This document shows positions 30,652 through 38,385 of a stretch of 64,000 bases of DNA, piece by piece. The translations under genes and the position numbers were made by a program. Every line of letters starts with the position of its first letter. Position 1 is the first letter of the stretch. Origin of the DNA: JAIVJM01 sp963816985 (GTDB lineage Bacteria; Acidobacteriota; Blastocatellia; Pyrinomonadales; Pyrinomonadaceae); contig CAWFMF010000004.1 of NCBI GenBank assembly GCA_963816985.1, forward strand, positions 4,278,001-4,342,000. The letters run 5' to 3'. Below the pieces are notes generated by a model. That model made no database searches, was not told the origin of the DNA, and was given only the letters and a program-made list of their open reading frames with translations.

Positions 30652-31500
30652 ATGATGTCTGAAAGATTTTTGAACAGGTCGAGTGTGTTAGGGGTTTGCG
30701 GGGCGGTGCTGGCGTTGGTCATGTCGGCTGGTTCGGTCGCCGGGGCGCAGCAGAAGGGCGGCCCGGAGGCGAGTAAAACGCCCGCGCCCGCCGCCGATAG
30801 TCAGTCGAAGGGGAAGCCGCAGTGGAGCGTGCGGATGAGCAAGGTCTCGCCGCGCACCTTCACCGTCAAGGCGAAAGACGCGCCGCTCGGAGAGATTACG
30901 GGCGAGTTCGCGAAGCTCCTGAAAATCCCTTTCGCGCTGAGCCCCGTGATGGCGAAGCAGCGCGTGACGCTCGACTTCAGCGGCATGAATTTGGAAGCGG
31001 CGCTCCGTCTGATGGCCCCGCACCCATACATTGATTACGTGGCGGGCGGCGAGGACTCGATGGAGCCGAAGCCTCTGGCCGTTTACCTCCACGCCCTGAA
31101 CGAGCGCGCGCCTTCGGCGACCGCCACCGTCAAGGGCACCTCGGAGGCGATGCTCATCGAGGGCAACACCGAGGAGGGCTCCGAGCCGGAGGCCGCCGAC
31201 AAGAATAAAGAGGAAGACCCCCTGAAGGTCACTTTCGCGGGCAGCTCTCTGAGCGTGCGCGCGCGCAAGCAGCCGCTCAGCATCGTCCTCTTCAAGGTCG
31301 CGAGCGAGGTGGGCGTCCCTTTCGAGATGCGCTACGACACGACCGAGGTCATAGACGTTGACTTCAGCAACTATTCGCTCGACCAGGCCGTGAGAACGCT
31401 CTCGCCCTACGTCCGTTTTTACTACCGCGCGGACTTACAAACTTTCGAAATCCAGCCGCTCCGCATCGCTTTAGTGGCACCGGCTTCGGGTAGATCATAG
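30652..31500 (+). CDS. Exported protein with two STN (secretin/TonB N-terminal)-like domains
   Basis: The 282-residue product has a signal peptide ending near VAGAQ (about 34). Two copies of a beta-alpha-beta STN-like module follow: about 70-130 (TVKAKDAPLGEITGEFAKLL…VTLDFSGMNLEAALRLM) and about 200-270 (SVRARKQPLSIVLFKVASEV…VIDVDFSNYSLDQAVRTLS). STN domains are usually attached to secretins or TonB-dependent receptors; here they stand alone, so it may be a periplasmic adaptor. It ends 35 bp before the precursor-like peptide and is probably co-transcribed with it. Confidence 0.75.
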   Translation: MMSERFLNRSSVLGVCGAVLALVMSAGSVAGAQQKGGPEASKTPAPAADSQSKGKPQWSVRMSKVSPRTFTVKAKDAPLGEITGEFAKLLKIPFALSPVMAKQRVTLDFSGMNLEAALRLMAPHPYIDYVAGGEDSMEPKPLAVYLHALNERAPSATATVKGTSEAMLIEGNTEEGSEPEAADKNKEEDPLKVTFAGSSLSVRARKQPLSIVLFKVASEVGVPFEMRYDTTEVIDVDFSNYSLDQAVRTLSPYVRFYYRADLQTFEIQPLRIALVAPASGRS

Positions 31501-31535
31501 GCACGTAAGACAATCATTTGAGGAGGCATGTAACC

Positions 31536-31730
31536 TTGAGCAGCAAATCCCCGATCCAGAACACCGAGCAGTTTGCCGGGCTGGCAGAGCAGAGCGGAGA
31601 GACGTCGGCGACGCCGACGGCGAAAAAGCAGTTCGTCGAGCCGGAAGTCTCATTCCCGGTGGACGTTCTCGAAGCCACCACCTTCTTCATCATCACCGAC
31701 AGCAGCGGGACCGAAGAAGGGGGAGTCTAA
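31536..31730 (+). CDS. Candidate RiPP precursor peptide (lasso-leader-like)
   Basis: I chose the TTG at 31536 because gaggagg lies 10-16 nt upstream; the frame's earlier TTG (31518) overlaps that site. The 64-residue product has a Ser/Thr/Gln-rich N-terminus, then KKQFVEPEVSFPVDVLEATT (30-49), and ends FFIITDSSGTEEGGV. The FxxPxV element (33-38) resembles the YxxPxL motif that lasso leaders use to bind their PqqD-like recognition protein, and the tail offers Ser and Thr residues to a kinase. The following genes encode exactly such partners. The cleavage site is not certain; a core beginning around residues 46-52 is my inference. Confidence 0.7.
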   Translation: MSSKSPIQNTEQFAGLAEQSGETSATPTAKKQFVEPEVSFPVDVLEATTFFIITDSSGTEEGGV

Positions 31731-31742
31731 GGCACCGGGGAG

Positions 31743-32828
31743 ATGTTCGGAGTTGAAGTAAAACCCCCGCCGCCGCCCCGCGTGGAACCCACGGAGAAAT
31801 CTGACCGACCGGCGAACGAGACCTTTTACACGGTCGCCGGTCGGTCTCTTTGCGTCATGGCAGAGGACGAATGGTCTCTGCGCCTCTTCGCGACGCACTT
31901 TTCCGGCTGGCACTTTTCGCCCAACGAGACCAACGCGACCAACGAGAGCCCACAGCCCGACGCCGCAATCGCCGTCCGCACAGGCCGGAAGCCGCCGCCC
32001 ATCCCCGCCTCGTTCGGCTCCTTCGAGGTGGCCGAGGGCGGGCTTTGCCACACCGACGGGCGGGTCTATTATTTTGAAGTCCACGGCTCGCTCGTCCGCG
32101 TCAACGCGCAGACGCCGCCCTTAGTAGAAGTGTGGGTCGGCGAAGATTCCGCGGCGCGGACGACGACGGCGCTGGCGCGTCTGGTCTTCAACGCCGCGTC
32201 GTCGGCGCTCAGGCGCTGCGGCCTCTTCGAGCTTCACGGCGGCGGCGTCGTCGAGCCTGCGACGGGCGCGGGCGCGCTCTTCATAGGGCCTTCGGGGAGC
32301 GGCAAGTCAACCTTAACGATGCAGCTCGCGGGCGTCGGCTGGCGGTATCTTTCGGACGACACGCTCCTGCTTCGCGGCGGCGAAAAGGAGGTCGAGGCGT
32401 GGGCCTTGCGCCGCGTCTTCGCCGTCACCGAGCCGACGATTGCGGCCAGTAAACTCGACGGGCTCGACTCCTTGACGACGAGCCCCGTCGCCTTCGACCC
32501 GCACAAGCGGCGCTTCGAGCCGGAAAAACTTTTCCCCGGCGGCTTCGCACGCTCCTGCGCCCCGCGCGCCCTCGTCTTTCCCGCCGTCACCGGCGAGCCC
32601 TCGACGCGCGCCGAGCGCCTCTCACAGTCGGCGACGATGGCGCGGCTTTTGAAGATGTGCCCGTGGTCTTGCTACGACAAGCCGGCGGCGCGCGAGCACC
32701 TCGGATTGCTGTCACGTTTGGCCCGCCAGAGCGTCGCCTTCGACCTCTTCGCGGGGCGCGACTTGCTCGGAGACTTTGAGAAAACAGCGACGCTCATAGC
32801 CTCGCTCTTGAGGGACGAAAAGTGTTGA
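31743..32828 (+). CDS. HprK-like peptide/serine kinase (RiPP tailoring)
   Basis: The 361-residue product has HPr-kinase-type motifs: LHGGGVV, a P-loop IGPSGSGKST (about 179-188) and the acidic YLSDDTLLL (about 199-207). The N-terminal 140 residues are divergent and Pro-rich at the start. HprK homologues in lasso clusters (paeninodin type) phosphorylate a C-terminal Ser of the precursor, so the peptide encoded 12 bp upstream is the likely substrate here. Its stop overlaps the radical SAM start (GTGTTGA). Confidence 0.82.
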   Translation: MFGVEVKPPPPPRVEPTEKSDRPANETFYTVAGRSLCVMAEDEWSLRLFATHFSGWHFSPNETNATNESPQPDAAIAVRTGRKPPPIPASFGSFEVAEGGLCHTDGRVYYFEVHGSLVRVNAQTPPLVEVWVGEDSAARTTTALARLVFNAASSALRRCGLFELHGGGVVEPATGAGALFIGPSGSGKSTLTMQLAGVGWRYLSDDTLLLRGGEKEVEAWALRRVFAVTEPTIAASKLDGLDSLTTSPVAFDPHKRRFEPEKLFPGGFARSCAPRALVFPAVTGEPSTRAERLSQSATMARLLKMCPWSCYDKPAAREHLGLLSRLARQSVAFDLFAGRDLLGDFEKTATLIASLLRDEKC

Positions 32829-33895
32829 GCCGACACGAACCAGCGAGCCGGAAGGAGTACGGCCAGCCGCGCCTCGTGGTCGAGCTGACGAACATCTGCA
32901 ACCTCCATTGCGGCTACTGTCTCCGCGACGAAGAATCGCTCTACCACAGCCCGGCGAACTACTTCTCGCCCGACCTGCTGCGCCGCGTCGTGCGCGAGGC
33001 GCGCGAGGCGATGGGCGCGAGCCACGTCATGTTCACGGGCGGCGAGGCCACTCTCCACCCGCGTTTTCGGGAAATTATTGAAGCCGTCGCCGCCGAAGGG
33101 TTGAAGTCGAGCTTCGTCACCAACGGCTGGCACTTCGAGCGCGTGTGGCCCGCCATCCGCGACAACCGAGAGGCCGTGAGCCACGTCGCCTTCAGCCTCG
33201 ACGGCGCGACGCGCGAGGCGCACGACCGCTGGCGGGGCGAGGGCTCTTTCGTCCGTCTCGTCCGAGCCTTCTCCCGGTGCTACATGTCGGGGCTGCCCTT
33301 CGTCATCAAGACGGGCATCCGCCGCGACACGCTCCCGCAGCTCGAACAGCTCGCCATCTTCGCCGCGCGGATGGGCGCAGCGGCGCTCGACTTCTCGCAC
33401 CTCCTGCCGACCTCCGGCGCATACGAGCAGGAACTCGCGCTCACGCTCGAAGAGCGCGCCGAGGCCGAGCGCGAAATCGCCTCGCTCGCGCGCATCTTCA
33501 AGATGAAGGTGAGAATCGAAGTCGGCTACTACAACATTGACCCGGACCCGCCGTGCGCTTCGCTGGCGGGCGTCAGTTGCAGCATTGACTATAAAGGTCG
33601 TCTGTCCCTGTGCTGTAACCTTTCGGGCTTTCGCGGCGCGGCGGGCGAGACGGACATTCTGGCCGACCTCAATCAAGTGAGCTTCAAGGATGCCTACGCG
33701 CGTTTCCGTTCGCTCGCCGACGAGCAACTCGAACGCCGCCGCGCCGCGCTTGAAGAACTCGCCGCGCGAGGCGAGGAGCCGGACGCCTACACGGGCTCGC
33801 CGTGCCTCTTCTGTTTACAAACTTTCGGAAAGATACCGTGGCACGGCGAGGCCGCGAAGGACTCGCGCTCGCTCCCGGTCTTGCGCGGCGTGTAG
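32822..33895 (+). CDS. Radical SAM/SPASM peptide-modifying enzyme
   Basis: The 357-residue product (GTG start; TTG at 32825 also possible) has the radical SAM cluster motif CNLHCGYC (C26, C30, C33), GGEATLHP and a TIM-barrel-like core to about 230. C-terminal cysteines (PPCASLAGVSCSI, LSLCCNL and SPCLFCLQ) match a SPASM or Twitch-type auxiliary cluster domain. Such enzymes install thioether, C-C or epimerised residues in RiPP precursors. It overlaps the HprK-like gene by 7 bp and precedes the PqqD-like gene, so the three act on one substrate. The chemistry cannot be told from the sequence. Confidence 0.85.
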   Translation: MLSRHEPASRKEYGQPRLVVELTNICNLHCGYCLRDEESLYHSPANYFSPDLLRRVVREAREAMGASHVMFTGGEATLHPRFREIIEAVAAEGLKSSFVTNGWHFERVWPAIRDNREAVSHVAFSLDGATREAHDRWRGEGSFVRLVRAFSRCYMSGLPFVIKTGIRRDTLPQLEQLAIFAARMGAAALDFSHLLPTSGAYEQELALTLEERAEAEREIASLARIFKMKVRIEVGYYNIDPDPPCASLAGVSCSIDYKGRLSLCCNLSGFRGAAGETDILADLNQVSFKDAYARFRSLADEQLERRRAALEELAARGEEPDAYTGSPCLFCLQTFGKIPWHGEAAKDSRSLPVLRGV

Positions 33896-33900
33896 GACGA

Positions 33901-33999
33901 ATGCCGGGAGAAAGTCTCTTGAGCTTACGCGGCGTCCGGGCTTTGACGCCTTTGAAGAATTATCCGGGGATGGAGAGTAATGGATTCAGCCGAGCTTAG
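33901..33999 (+). CDS. Possible 32-residue peptide overlapping the pqqD-like start
   Basis: An ATG at 33901, five bases after the radical SAM stop, opens a 32-codon frame (MPGESLLSLRGVRALTPLKN…) that ends 20 bp inside the next gene. Its ribosome-binding site is weak (tagga). It may serve translational coupling or be a chance frame; the peptide has no Cys, and no leader motif is recognised. Confidence 0.2.
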   Translation: MPGESLLSLRGVRALTPLKNYPGMESNGFSRA

Positions 34000-34255
34000 A
34001 CCTTACGACCACATTGTCTTTACAGAGTTTGAAGGGGGCGAAGGCGTCCTCGTTGACCTCGACACGAAGAAGTATTTTCAGTTGAACGAGACGGCGATGT
34101 TCGTCTGGCGGCGGCTTGAGAAGGGCTTGGGCGTCGAAGAGATTGCGGGCGAGCTGGCCGGAGAGTACGACGTGACGCCGGAGCACGCCGCCGAGAGCGT
34201 GCGGAAACTCCTCGGCAACCTCCGCTCCTTCAAGCTCGTGCAGGCCCGCGCGTAG
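33980..34255 (+). CDS. PqqD-family RiPP recognition element protein
   Basis: The 91-residue product has the compact PqqD winged-helix pattern: a beta-hairpin (GVLVDLDTKKYFQLNETAMFVW; shown positions about 26-47) followed by helices with EEIAGELAGEYDV and a final VRKLLGNLRSFKLV. These stand-alone domains bind the leader of a RiPP precursor and present it to modifying enzymes. In lasso systems this role is called B1. Ribosome-binding site GGAG is 4-7 nt upstream. The likely ligand is the FxxPxV segment of the peptide at 31536. Confidence 0.87.
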   Translation: MDSAELRPYDHIVFTEFEGGEGVLVDLDTKKYFQLNETAMFVWRRLEKGLGVEEIAGELAGEYDVTPEHAAESVRKLLGNLRSFKLVQARA

Positions 34256-34269
34256 AAGCGTATGTGCAA

Positions 34270-34381
34270 GTCAGAACCGCGCGCGGTAGCGGGTGGGTAT
34301 TGGTAACGTTAAGACTCGTCCACGACGACAGACGCGTGCCGCCGAAGGCGAGACCCACCCGCTACCGCGCGCGGTTCTGAC
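34270..34381. repeat. Palindromic intergenic element (29-bp perfect arms)
   Basis: The arm at 34270-34298 (beginning gtcagaaccgcgcgcggtag) is exactly inverted at 34353-34381. It fills the space between the convergent pqqD-like and B2-like genes, so it may act as a two-way terminator. It belongs with the elements at 41289 and 43750, which share gtcagaaccg and gcggtagcg. Confidence 0.8.
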
Positions 34382-34399
34382 GAATTCAGGCCGCCCGCC

Positions 34400-34873
34400 T
34401 CAACTCGGATGGCTGAAGGTCACCGAGTAGTTCGGGGCGGTGGGTTCGAGCAAAGGCTTGCCTCCGGCTTCGAGCCATGCGTGCCCGTCGAGCGTCTGCC
34501 GGTCTTCCTTCCGCACGCCGAAGACGACGCGCGTCGGGATGCCCCGGAGAGCGAGGAAGCGGTGGAGGACGGGCGCGCGCTTCCAGCACGTCGGCGTGAA
34601 GACCCAGAAGTCGGTCGCCAGCAGCAGGTCGAGCAGGCGGGCCAACTCGTCCTGAGTCTTTTCCCGGTCGCCGACGTTGGCGGGCCTCGCGCGCGGCGTG
34701 AGAAGCTTCAGGGCGCGTGGCAACGGCAAGACTTTCAACAACAACGTGAGGGCCGCCACCCAGAAGGCCATCCGCATGAGCAGGAGGGCCGAGCGCGGCT
34801 CGCGCGCGGCGAAGCCAGCGGCGCGGCGCGCGACGCGGAGTGCTCTTCTTAAACTCGCCGTCAAATTACTCAT
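34400..34873 (-). CDS. Lasso-type B2 leader peptidase (transglutaminase-like)
   Basis: The 157-residue product has a hydrophobic N-terminal segment (about 27-50) and then a small papain/transglutaminase-like domain: catalytic-type C96 in TPTCWKRAPVLHRFLALRGI, H131 in GHAWLEAGG, and a following acidic residue (LLEPTAPN). This is the pattern of lasso-peptide B2 proteins, which cut the leader after the recognition protein has bound it. It lies on the opposite strand, convergent with the pqqD-like gene. Its presence strongly supports the reading of the locus as a RiPP cluster. Confidence 0.85.
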   Translation of the reverse strand: MSNLTASLRRALRVARRAAGFAAREPRSALLLMRMAFWVAALTLLLKVLPLPRALKLLTPRARPANVGDREKTQDELARLLDLLLATDFWVFTPTCWKRAPVLHRFLALRGIPTRVVFGVRKEDRQTLDGHAWLEAGGKPLLEPTAPNYSVTFSHPS

Positions 34874-34921
34874 CCGAAGATTTACACGCGGGCGCTCGCC
34901 TTTGCTAACATCGGTTGCGTC

Positions 34922-35569
34922 GTGGAGAACTCAGAACAACTCATCGTCGCGGACGGGCCGGACGCGCGGCGGAGGGCCGCCGAGTCGGTCGCCGCCGGCG
35001 GCATCGTTGCGTTCCGCACGGACACATTCTACGGGCTCGGAGTTGACCCGTTCAACGTGGGCGCGCTCCAATCACTGAACGAATTGAAGGGGAGGGAAGG
35101 CAAGCCCATCCTCTTGCTCGTCGCCGAAGAGGCGGGCGCCGGGAGATTCTTGCGTGACGACTCGCGGGTCTTCCGTGAACTCTCCAAAAGATTCTGGCCG
35201 GGCGCGCTGACTATCGTCGCCGGGGCGCGCGCGGAAGTCCCTGAGCTTCTGACGGCGGGCACGGGGACGGTCGGCGTGCGACTGCCCGGCGACGAAGACG
35301 CGCGCGCAATCGTCCGCGCCTGCGGCGGCGCGCTCACGGCGACGAGCGCAAACCCCGCCGGGAGTCCGCCCGCGCGCACCGCCACGGAAGCCGCGCGCTA
35401 TTTCCCTAAAAGACTCTCGCTCGTCATTGACGGCGGCGAGGCGCGCAACGAACTCCCCTCGACCGTCCTCGACATCGAAGGCCCGGCCCCGCGACTGATT
35501 CGCGAAGGCGTCGTGACACGCGCTGAGCTTGAACGTGCGCTCGCACGTCTCGGCGTCTCACTCGCTTGA
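34922..35569 (+). CDS. tsaC: L-threonylcarbamoyladenylate synthase
   Basis: The start is a GTG at 34922. The 215-residue product has the YrdC/Sua5 core: RTDTFYGLGVDPF (about 33-45), LKGREGKPILLLV (about 55-67), FWPGALTIV and TATSANPAG. It makes threonylcarbamoyl-AMP from Thr, bicarbonate and ATP, the first step of the tRNA t6A modification; the transfer partner TsaB is encoded at 45023. It lacks the extra Sua5 C-terminal domain. It is divergent from the B2-like gene. Confidence 0.92.
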   Translation: MENSEQLIVADGPDARRRAAESVAAGGIVAFRTDTFYGLGVDPFNVGALQSLNELKGREGKPILLLVAEEAGAGRFLRDDSRVFRELSKRFWPGALTIVAGARAEVPELLTAGTGTVGVRLPGDEDARAIVRACGGALTATSANPAGSPPARTATEAARYFPKRLSLVIDGGEARNELPSTVLDIEGPAPRLIREGVVTRAELERALARLGVSLA

Positions 35570-35598
35570 TTCGGACGCGCCGCTTCACACGGCTCTCG

Positions 35599-37221
35599 TC
35601 ACTTGTTCCCGACCGTCACATTCCGCAAAAAGCTGTAATCGTTACTCGCATCAACCTTGATGTTCCCGACCGACTTGCGCGCGATGACCATCACGTCCGG
35701 ATACCAGAGCGGGAGCATCGGCACTTCGGTGCTGATAATCTGCTGCGCGCGCACGTACAACTCGCGCGCCTTGGCGCGGTCTGTGGTGTTGATGGCCTCG
35801 TCGAGGAGGCGGTCAACTTCCGCGTTGCGGTAGCGGCTGCGATTGAAGACGTTGGGGCGCAGGGGCGTCGGGATGCCGCTCGAATGGAAGAGGTCGCGGA
35901 GGAAGACCGGGTCCTGATTGCCGCCGATCCAGCGCAGGGTCGTCATCTGGAACTGGCCGTTCCTGAGCTGCGGGAGCAGCGTGTTGGTCTCAAGGGTCTC
36001 GATCTCGACGGGCACGCCGACCGTCTTCAGGGAGTTCTGGATGACGCCCGCGAACTGGCTCGTCGCGGCGTTGCCGGAAGTGATCTTGAAGACGATGGGC
36101 TTGTCGAAGCGCATGCGGGGGCCGTCGCCGTCCGGGTCGGGGAAGCCCGCCTCGTCGAGCAACTGTTTCGAGCGCGCGAGGTCTAAGGCGTACTTCTGCC
36201 CGGCGTCGTAAGCCCATGAGGCTTCGGGGAGAATCGAGTGCGCGACGCGCGCCTGTCCGAGCAGGAGGTCGCGGACGAGCGTCTCGCGGTCAACGGCGTA
36301 GGAGATGGCTTGCCGGACTTTGACGTTGTTCAAGGGGGCCTGCTCGGCGTTGAAGCCGAGGTAGACGATGTTCGCGCCGGGGAACTTCTCGACCTTGAGG
36401 TTGGGGTCTCTCTCGAAGAATTGGTAGGAGTCGGGCGAGAGGTTCGCCTGCCCGCTGATGAGGTCTATGCGACCGCTCTGCAACTCGGCCTGCAAGGTGT
36501 TGGCGTCGAGGATGGCGCGCACGCGCAAATCCTTGATGGCGGGCGCGCCCTGCCAGTACTTGTCGAAGCCCTTGAGGTCAACGACCTGCTGCGACTCGTC
36601 GTAGCGGACGAAGCTGAAAGGCCCGGAGCCGACGGGCGTCCTGGCCTGCGTGTCGCCGCTCCCCTGGGGGATGACGGGCACGGAGACGAGGCTCGGCAGC
36701 AGTTGGAGCCAAGGCTTGCGGAGGCGGATGACGAGAGTCTGTGGGTCGGGCGTCTCGACGGCGGTGATGTACGCTTGCGGCTTCGCGGCTTCGCCCGCCG
36801 CCCCCGCGCCGGAGGGCACGGACTCGAAGAAGGGCGCGGCCTTCTTCTTGTTCGTGGAGAGGAGATATTCGAGCGTGTACTTGGCGTCCGCCGAGGTGAG
36901 CGGCTTGCCGTCGTGGAAGGTCACGCCCTCGTGGAGCTTGAAGGTCGCGGTGCGGCCCTCGTCCGTCAGCTCGTACTGCGAGGCGAGGTCGCCGACGTAC
37001 TCGAACTTATCGTTCTTGCGCAGCAGGGCGTTGAAGATCAACTGCTGGAGGCGGTAGCTCGAAGCGTCCGTCCCGTCTAAGGGGTCGAGCGTCGCCGGGT
37101 TGGCGTCGAGCGCGGTGACGAAGGGCTCGCCCGCGCCGCCGCCGCTGCCGCCGCAGTTCGGGAATAAAAGAACGCTCGCAAGAAGAATCAAAAGGGCGGA
37201 CGTGAGACGCCGGGAACGCAT
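35599..37221 (-). CDS. Family 5 extracellular substrate-binding lipoprotein (peptide ABC transporter)
   Basis: The 540-residue product has a signal sequence with Cys after FPN (about 23), an atypical lipobox, then a Gly-rich linker. The family 5 (OppA/DppA) pattern follows: TLDPLDGTDASSYRLQQLIFNALL, FKLHEGVTFHDGKPLTSADAKYTLEYLL and NVKVRQAISYAVDRETLV. It should bind peptides or other small ligands for an ABC importer, but no permease genes are next to it. Its start directly abuts the stop of the upstream GH3 gene, so the two are co-transcribed. This raises the possibility that it binds muropeptides. Confidence 0.9.
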   Translation of the reverse strand: MRSRRLTSALLILLASVLLFPNCGGSGGGAGEPFVTALDANPATLDPLDGTDASSYRLQQLIFNALLRKNDKFEYVGDLASQYELTDEGRTATFKLHEGVTFHDGKPLTSADAKYTLEYLLSTNKKKAAPFFESVPSGAGAAGEAAKPQAYITAVETPDPQTLVIRLRKPWLQLLPSLVSVPVIPQGSGDTQARTPVGSGPFSFVRYDESQQVVDLKGFDKYWQGAPAIKDLRVRAILDANTLQAELQSGRIDLISGQANLSPDSYQFFERDPNLKVEKFPGANIVYLGFNAEQAPLNNVKVRQAISYAVDRETLVRDLLLGQARVAHSILPEASWAYDAGQKYALDLARSKQLLDEAGFPDPDGDGPRMRFDKPIVFKITSGNAATSQFAGVIQNSLKTVGVPVEIETLETNTLLPQLRNGQFQMTTLRWIGGNQDPVFLRDLFHSSGIPTPLRPNVFNRSRYRNAEVDRLLDEAINTTDRAKARELYVRAQQIISTEVPMLPLWYPDVMVIARKSVGNIKVDASNDYSFLRNVTVGNK

Positions 37222-38370
37222 TTAAATTTTGCCTCCGTAAACGTAATTGAGTTTCTGATTCAGCTCGGCGACTTCCAGAGAGATTTCGCGGAGCCGCGAC
37301 TCGTCGAAGGGGAGCGGAGGGCTGGTCAGAGCCTTGAAGGCGGCGATGCGTTGGAGCGACGCTTCGATGCGCTCACGACTGATCGTGCCCTCGCGCGCCG
37401 CTTTGAGGAGCGCCGCGTAGGCCCTCCGGATGAGGTCGGGCCGCGCGCAGACGAGGAGCATGTCTTCGCCCGCCTCGATGCCGCGCAGCACGGCGTCTTC
37501 TATCTCGTAGTGGCGCGCGATGGCCCCCATCTCCATGTCGTCGGTGACGACGAGCCCGCCGTAGCCGAGTTCTTCGCGCAAGAGCCGCGTCACGATTTCG
37601 TGGTTGATGGAGGCGGGGACGAGCGGCCCCCCGGCGATGCCCCGGTGGATGTCTATGTTGGGGAAGCCGCCGTGGCTGACCATCACGGCCTTGACCATGT
37701 TGTCCTCGCGTTGGAACAGTTCGATGTAGGGCGCGAGGTCTTGCGCTAAGAGGTCGTCGTGCGTGAGGTGGATGATGGCCATCTCCTCGTGCGTGTCCAC
37801 CTCGCCCGCGCCGATGCCGGGGAAGTGCTTGGCACAGCCCAGACAGCCCATCCCTTGCAGCCCGCGCAGGTAGACCATCGTGTAGCCGAGCACCTCGCCG
37901 GGCGAGCGCCCGAACGAACGCGAGTAGAGCCCGTTCGAGAGCAGGTCGCGGTCTTCCGTCATGATGGACATGACGGGCGCGAAGTTTAAGTTGAGGCCGA
38001 GCATGCGCAGCACCTCGCCCGTGAGGCGTCCGAGCGTGCGCGCGCCCGCGAGGTCGCCGTGCTGGCGGATGGCGCGCGCGGCGGGCATCGGCGTGACGAT
38101 TTTGCGGAGGCGGTCAACGAGCCCGCCCTCCTGATCAATGCCGACGAGCGGCTCGACCTCGATCATCGCGCGCGCGCCTTCGACGAGCGTGCGGAGCTGG
38201 CGCGGCGAGGTCACGTTGCGCCCGAAGATGATGACGCCGCCGGGCATAATCTCTTCGAGGAGCGCGCGGGCCTCGGCGTCCAGCTCAGGGCTGGGCAGGC
38301 CGATGAAAAGCAGTTGTCCGATTTGCTGTTCGAGGGGGAGCTGACGAAGGGTTTCTATGAAGTCGGTCAT
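37222..38370 (-). CDS. nagZ: Glycoside hydrolase family 3, beta-N-acetylhexosaminidase-like
   Basis: The 382-residue product has GH3 NagZ features: PLVGIDQEGGLVDRL (about 98-112), KHFPGIGAGEVDTHEEM with the catalytic His-Asp loop, and VVTDDMEMGAI carrying the nucleophile Asp. No signal peptide is seen, so a cytoplasmic role in peptidoglycan recycling is likely. It is somewhat longer than E. coli NagZ (about 340 residues). It lies 15 bp from mutS and immediately precedes the substrate-binding protein gene. Confidence 0.87.
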   Translation of the reverse strand: MTDFIETLRQLPLEQQIGQLLFIGLPSPELDAEARALLEEIMPGGVIIFGRNVTSPRQLRTLVEGARAMIEVEPLVGIDQEGGLVDRLRKIVTPMPAARAIRQHGDLAGARTLGRLTGEVLRMLGLNLNFAPVMSIMTEDRDLLSNGLYSRSFGRSPGEVLGYTMVYLRGLQGMGCLGCAKHFPGIGAGEVDTHEEMAIIHLTHDDLLAQDLAPYIELFQREDNMVKAVMVSHGGFPNIDIHRGIAGGPLVPASINHEIVTRLLREELGYGGLVVTDDMEMGAIARHYEIEDAVLRGIEAGEDMLLVCARPDLIRRAYAALLKAAREGTISRERIEASLQRIAAFKALTSPPLPFDESRLREISLEVAELNQKLNYVYGGKI

Positions 38371-38385
38371 GTAAAGAAGGCTGCT

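Noticed and set aside
28450..34873. Classical lasso-peptide cluster
   Set aside because: No asparagine-synthetase-like cyclase and no cluster-linked ABC exporter are present, so the lasso label is not justified; the locus is described as lasso-like only.
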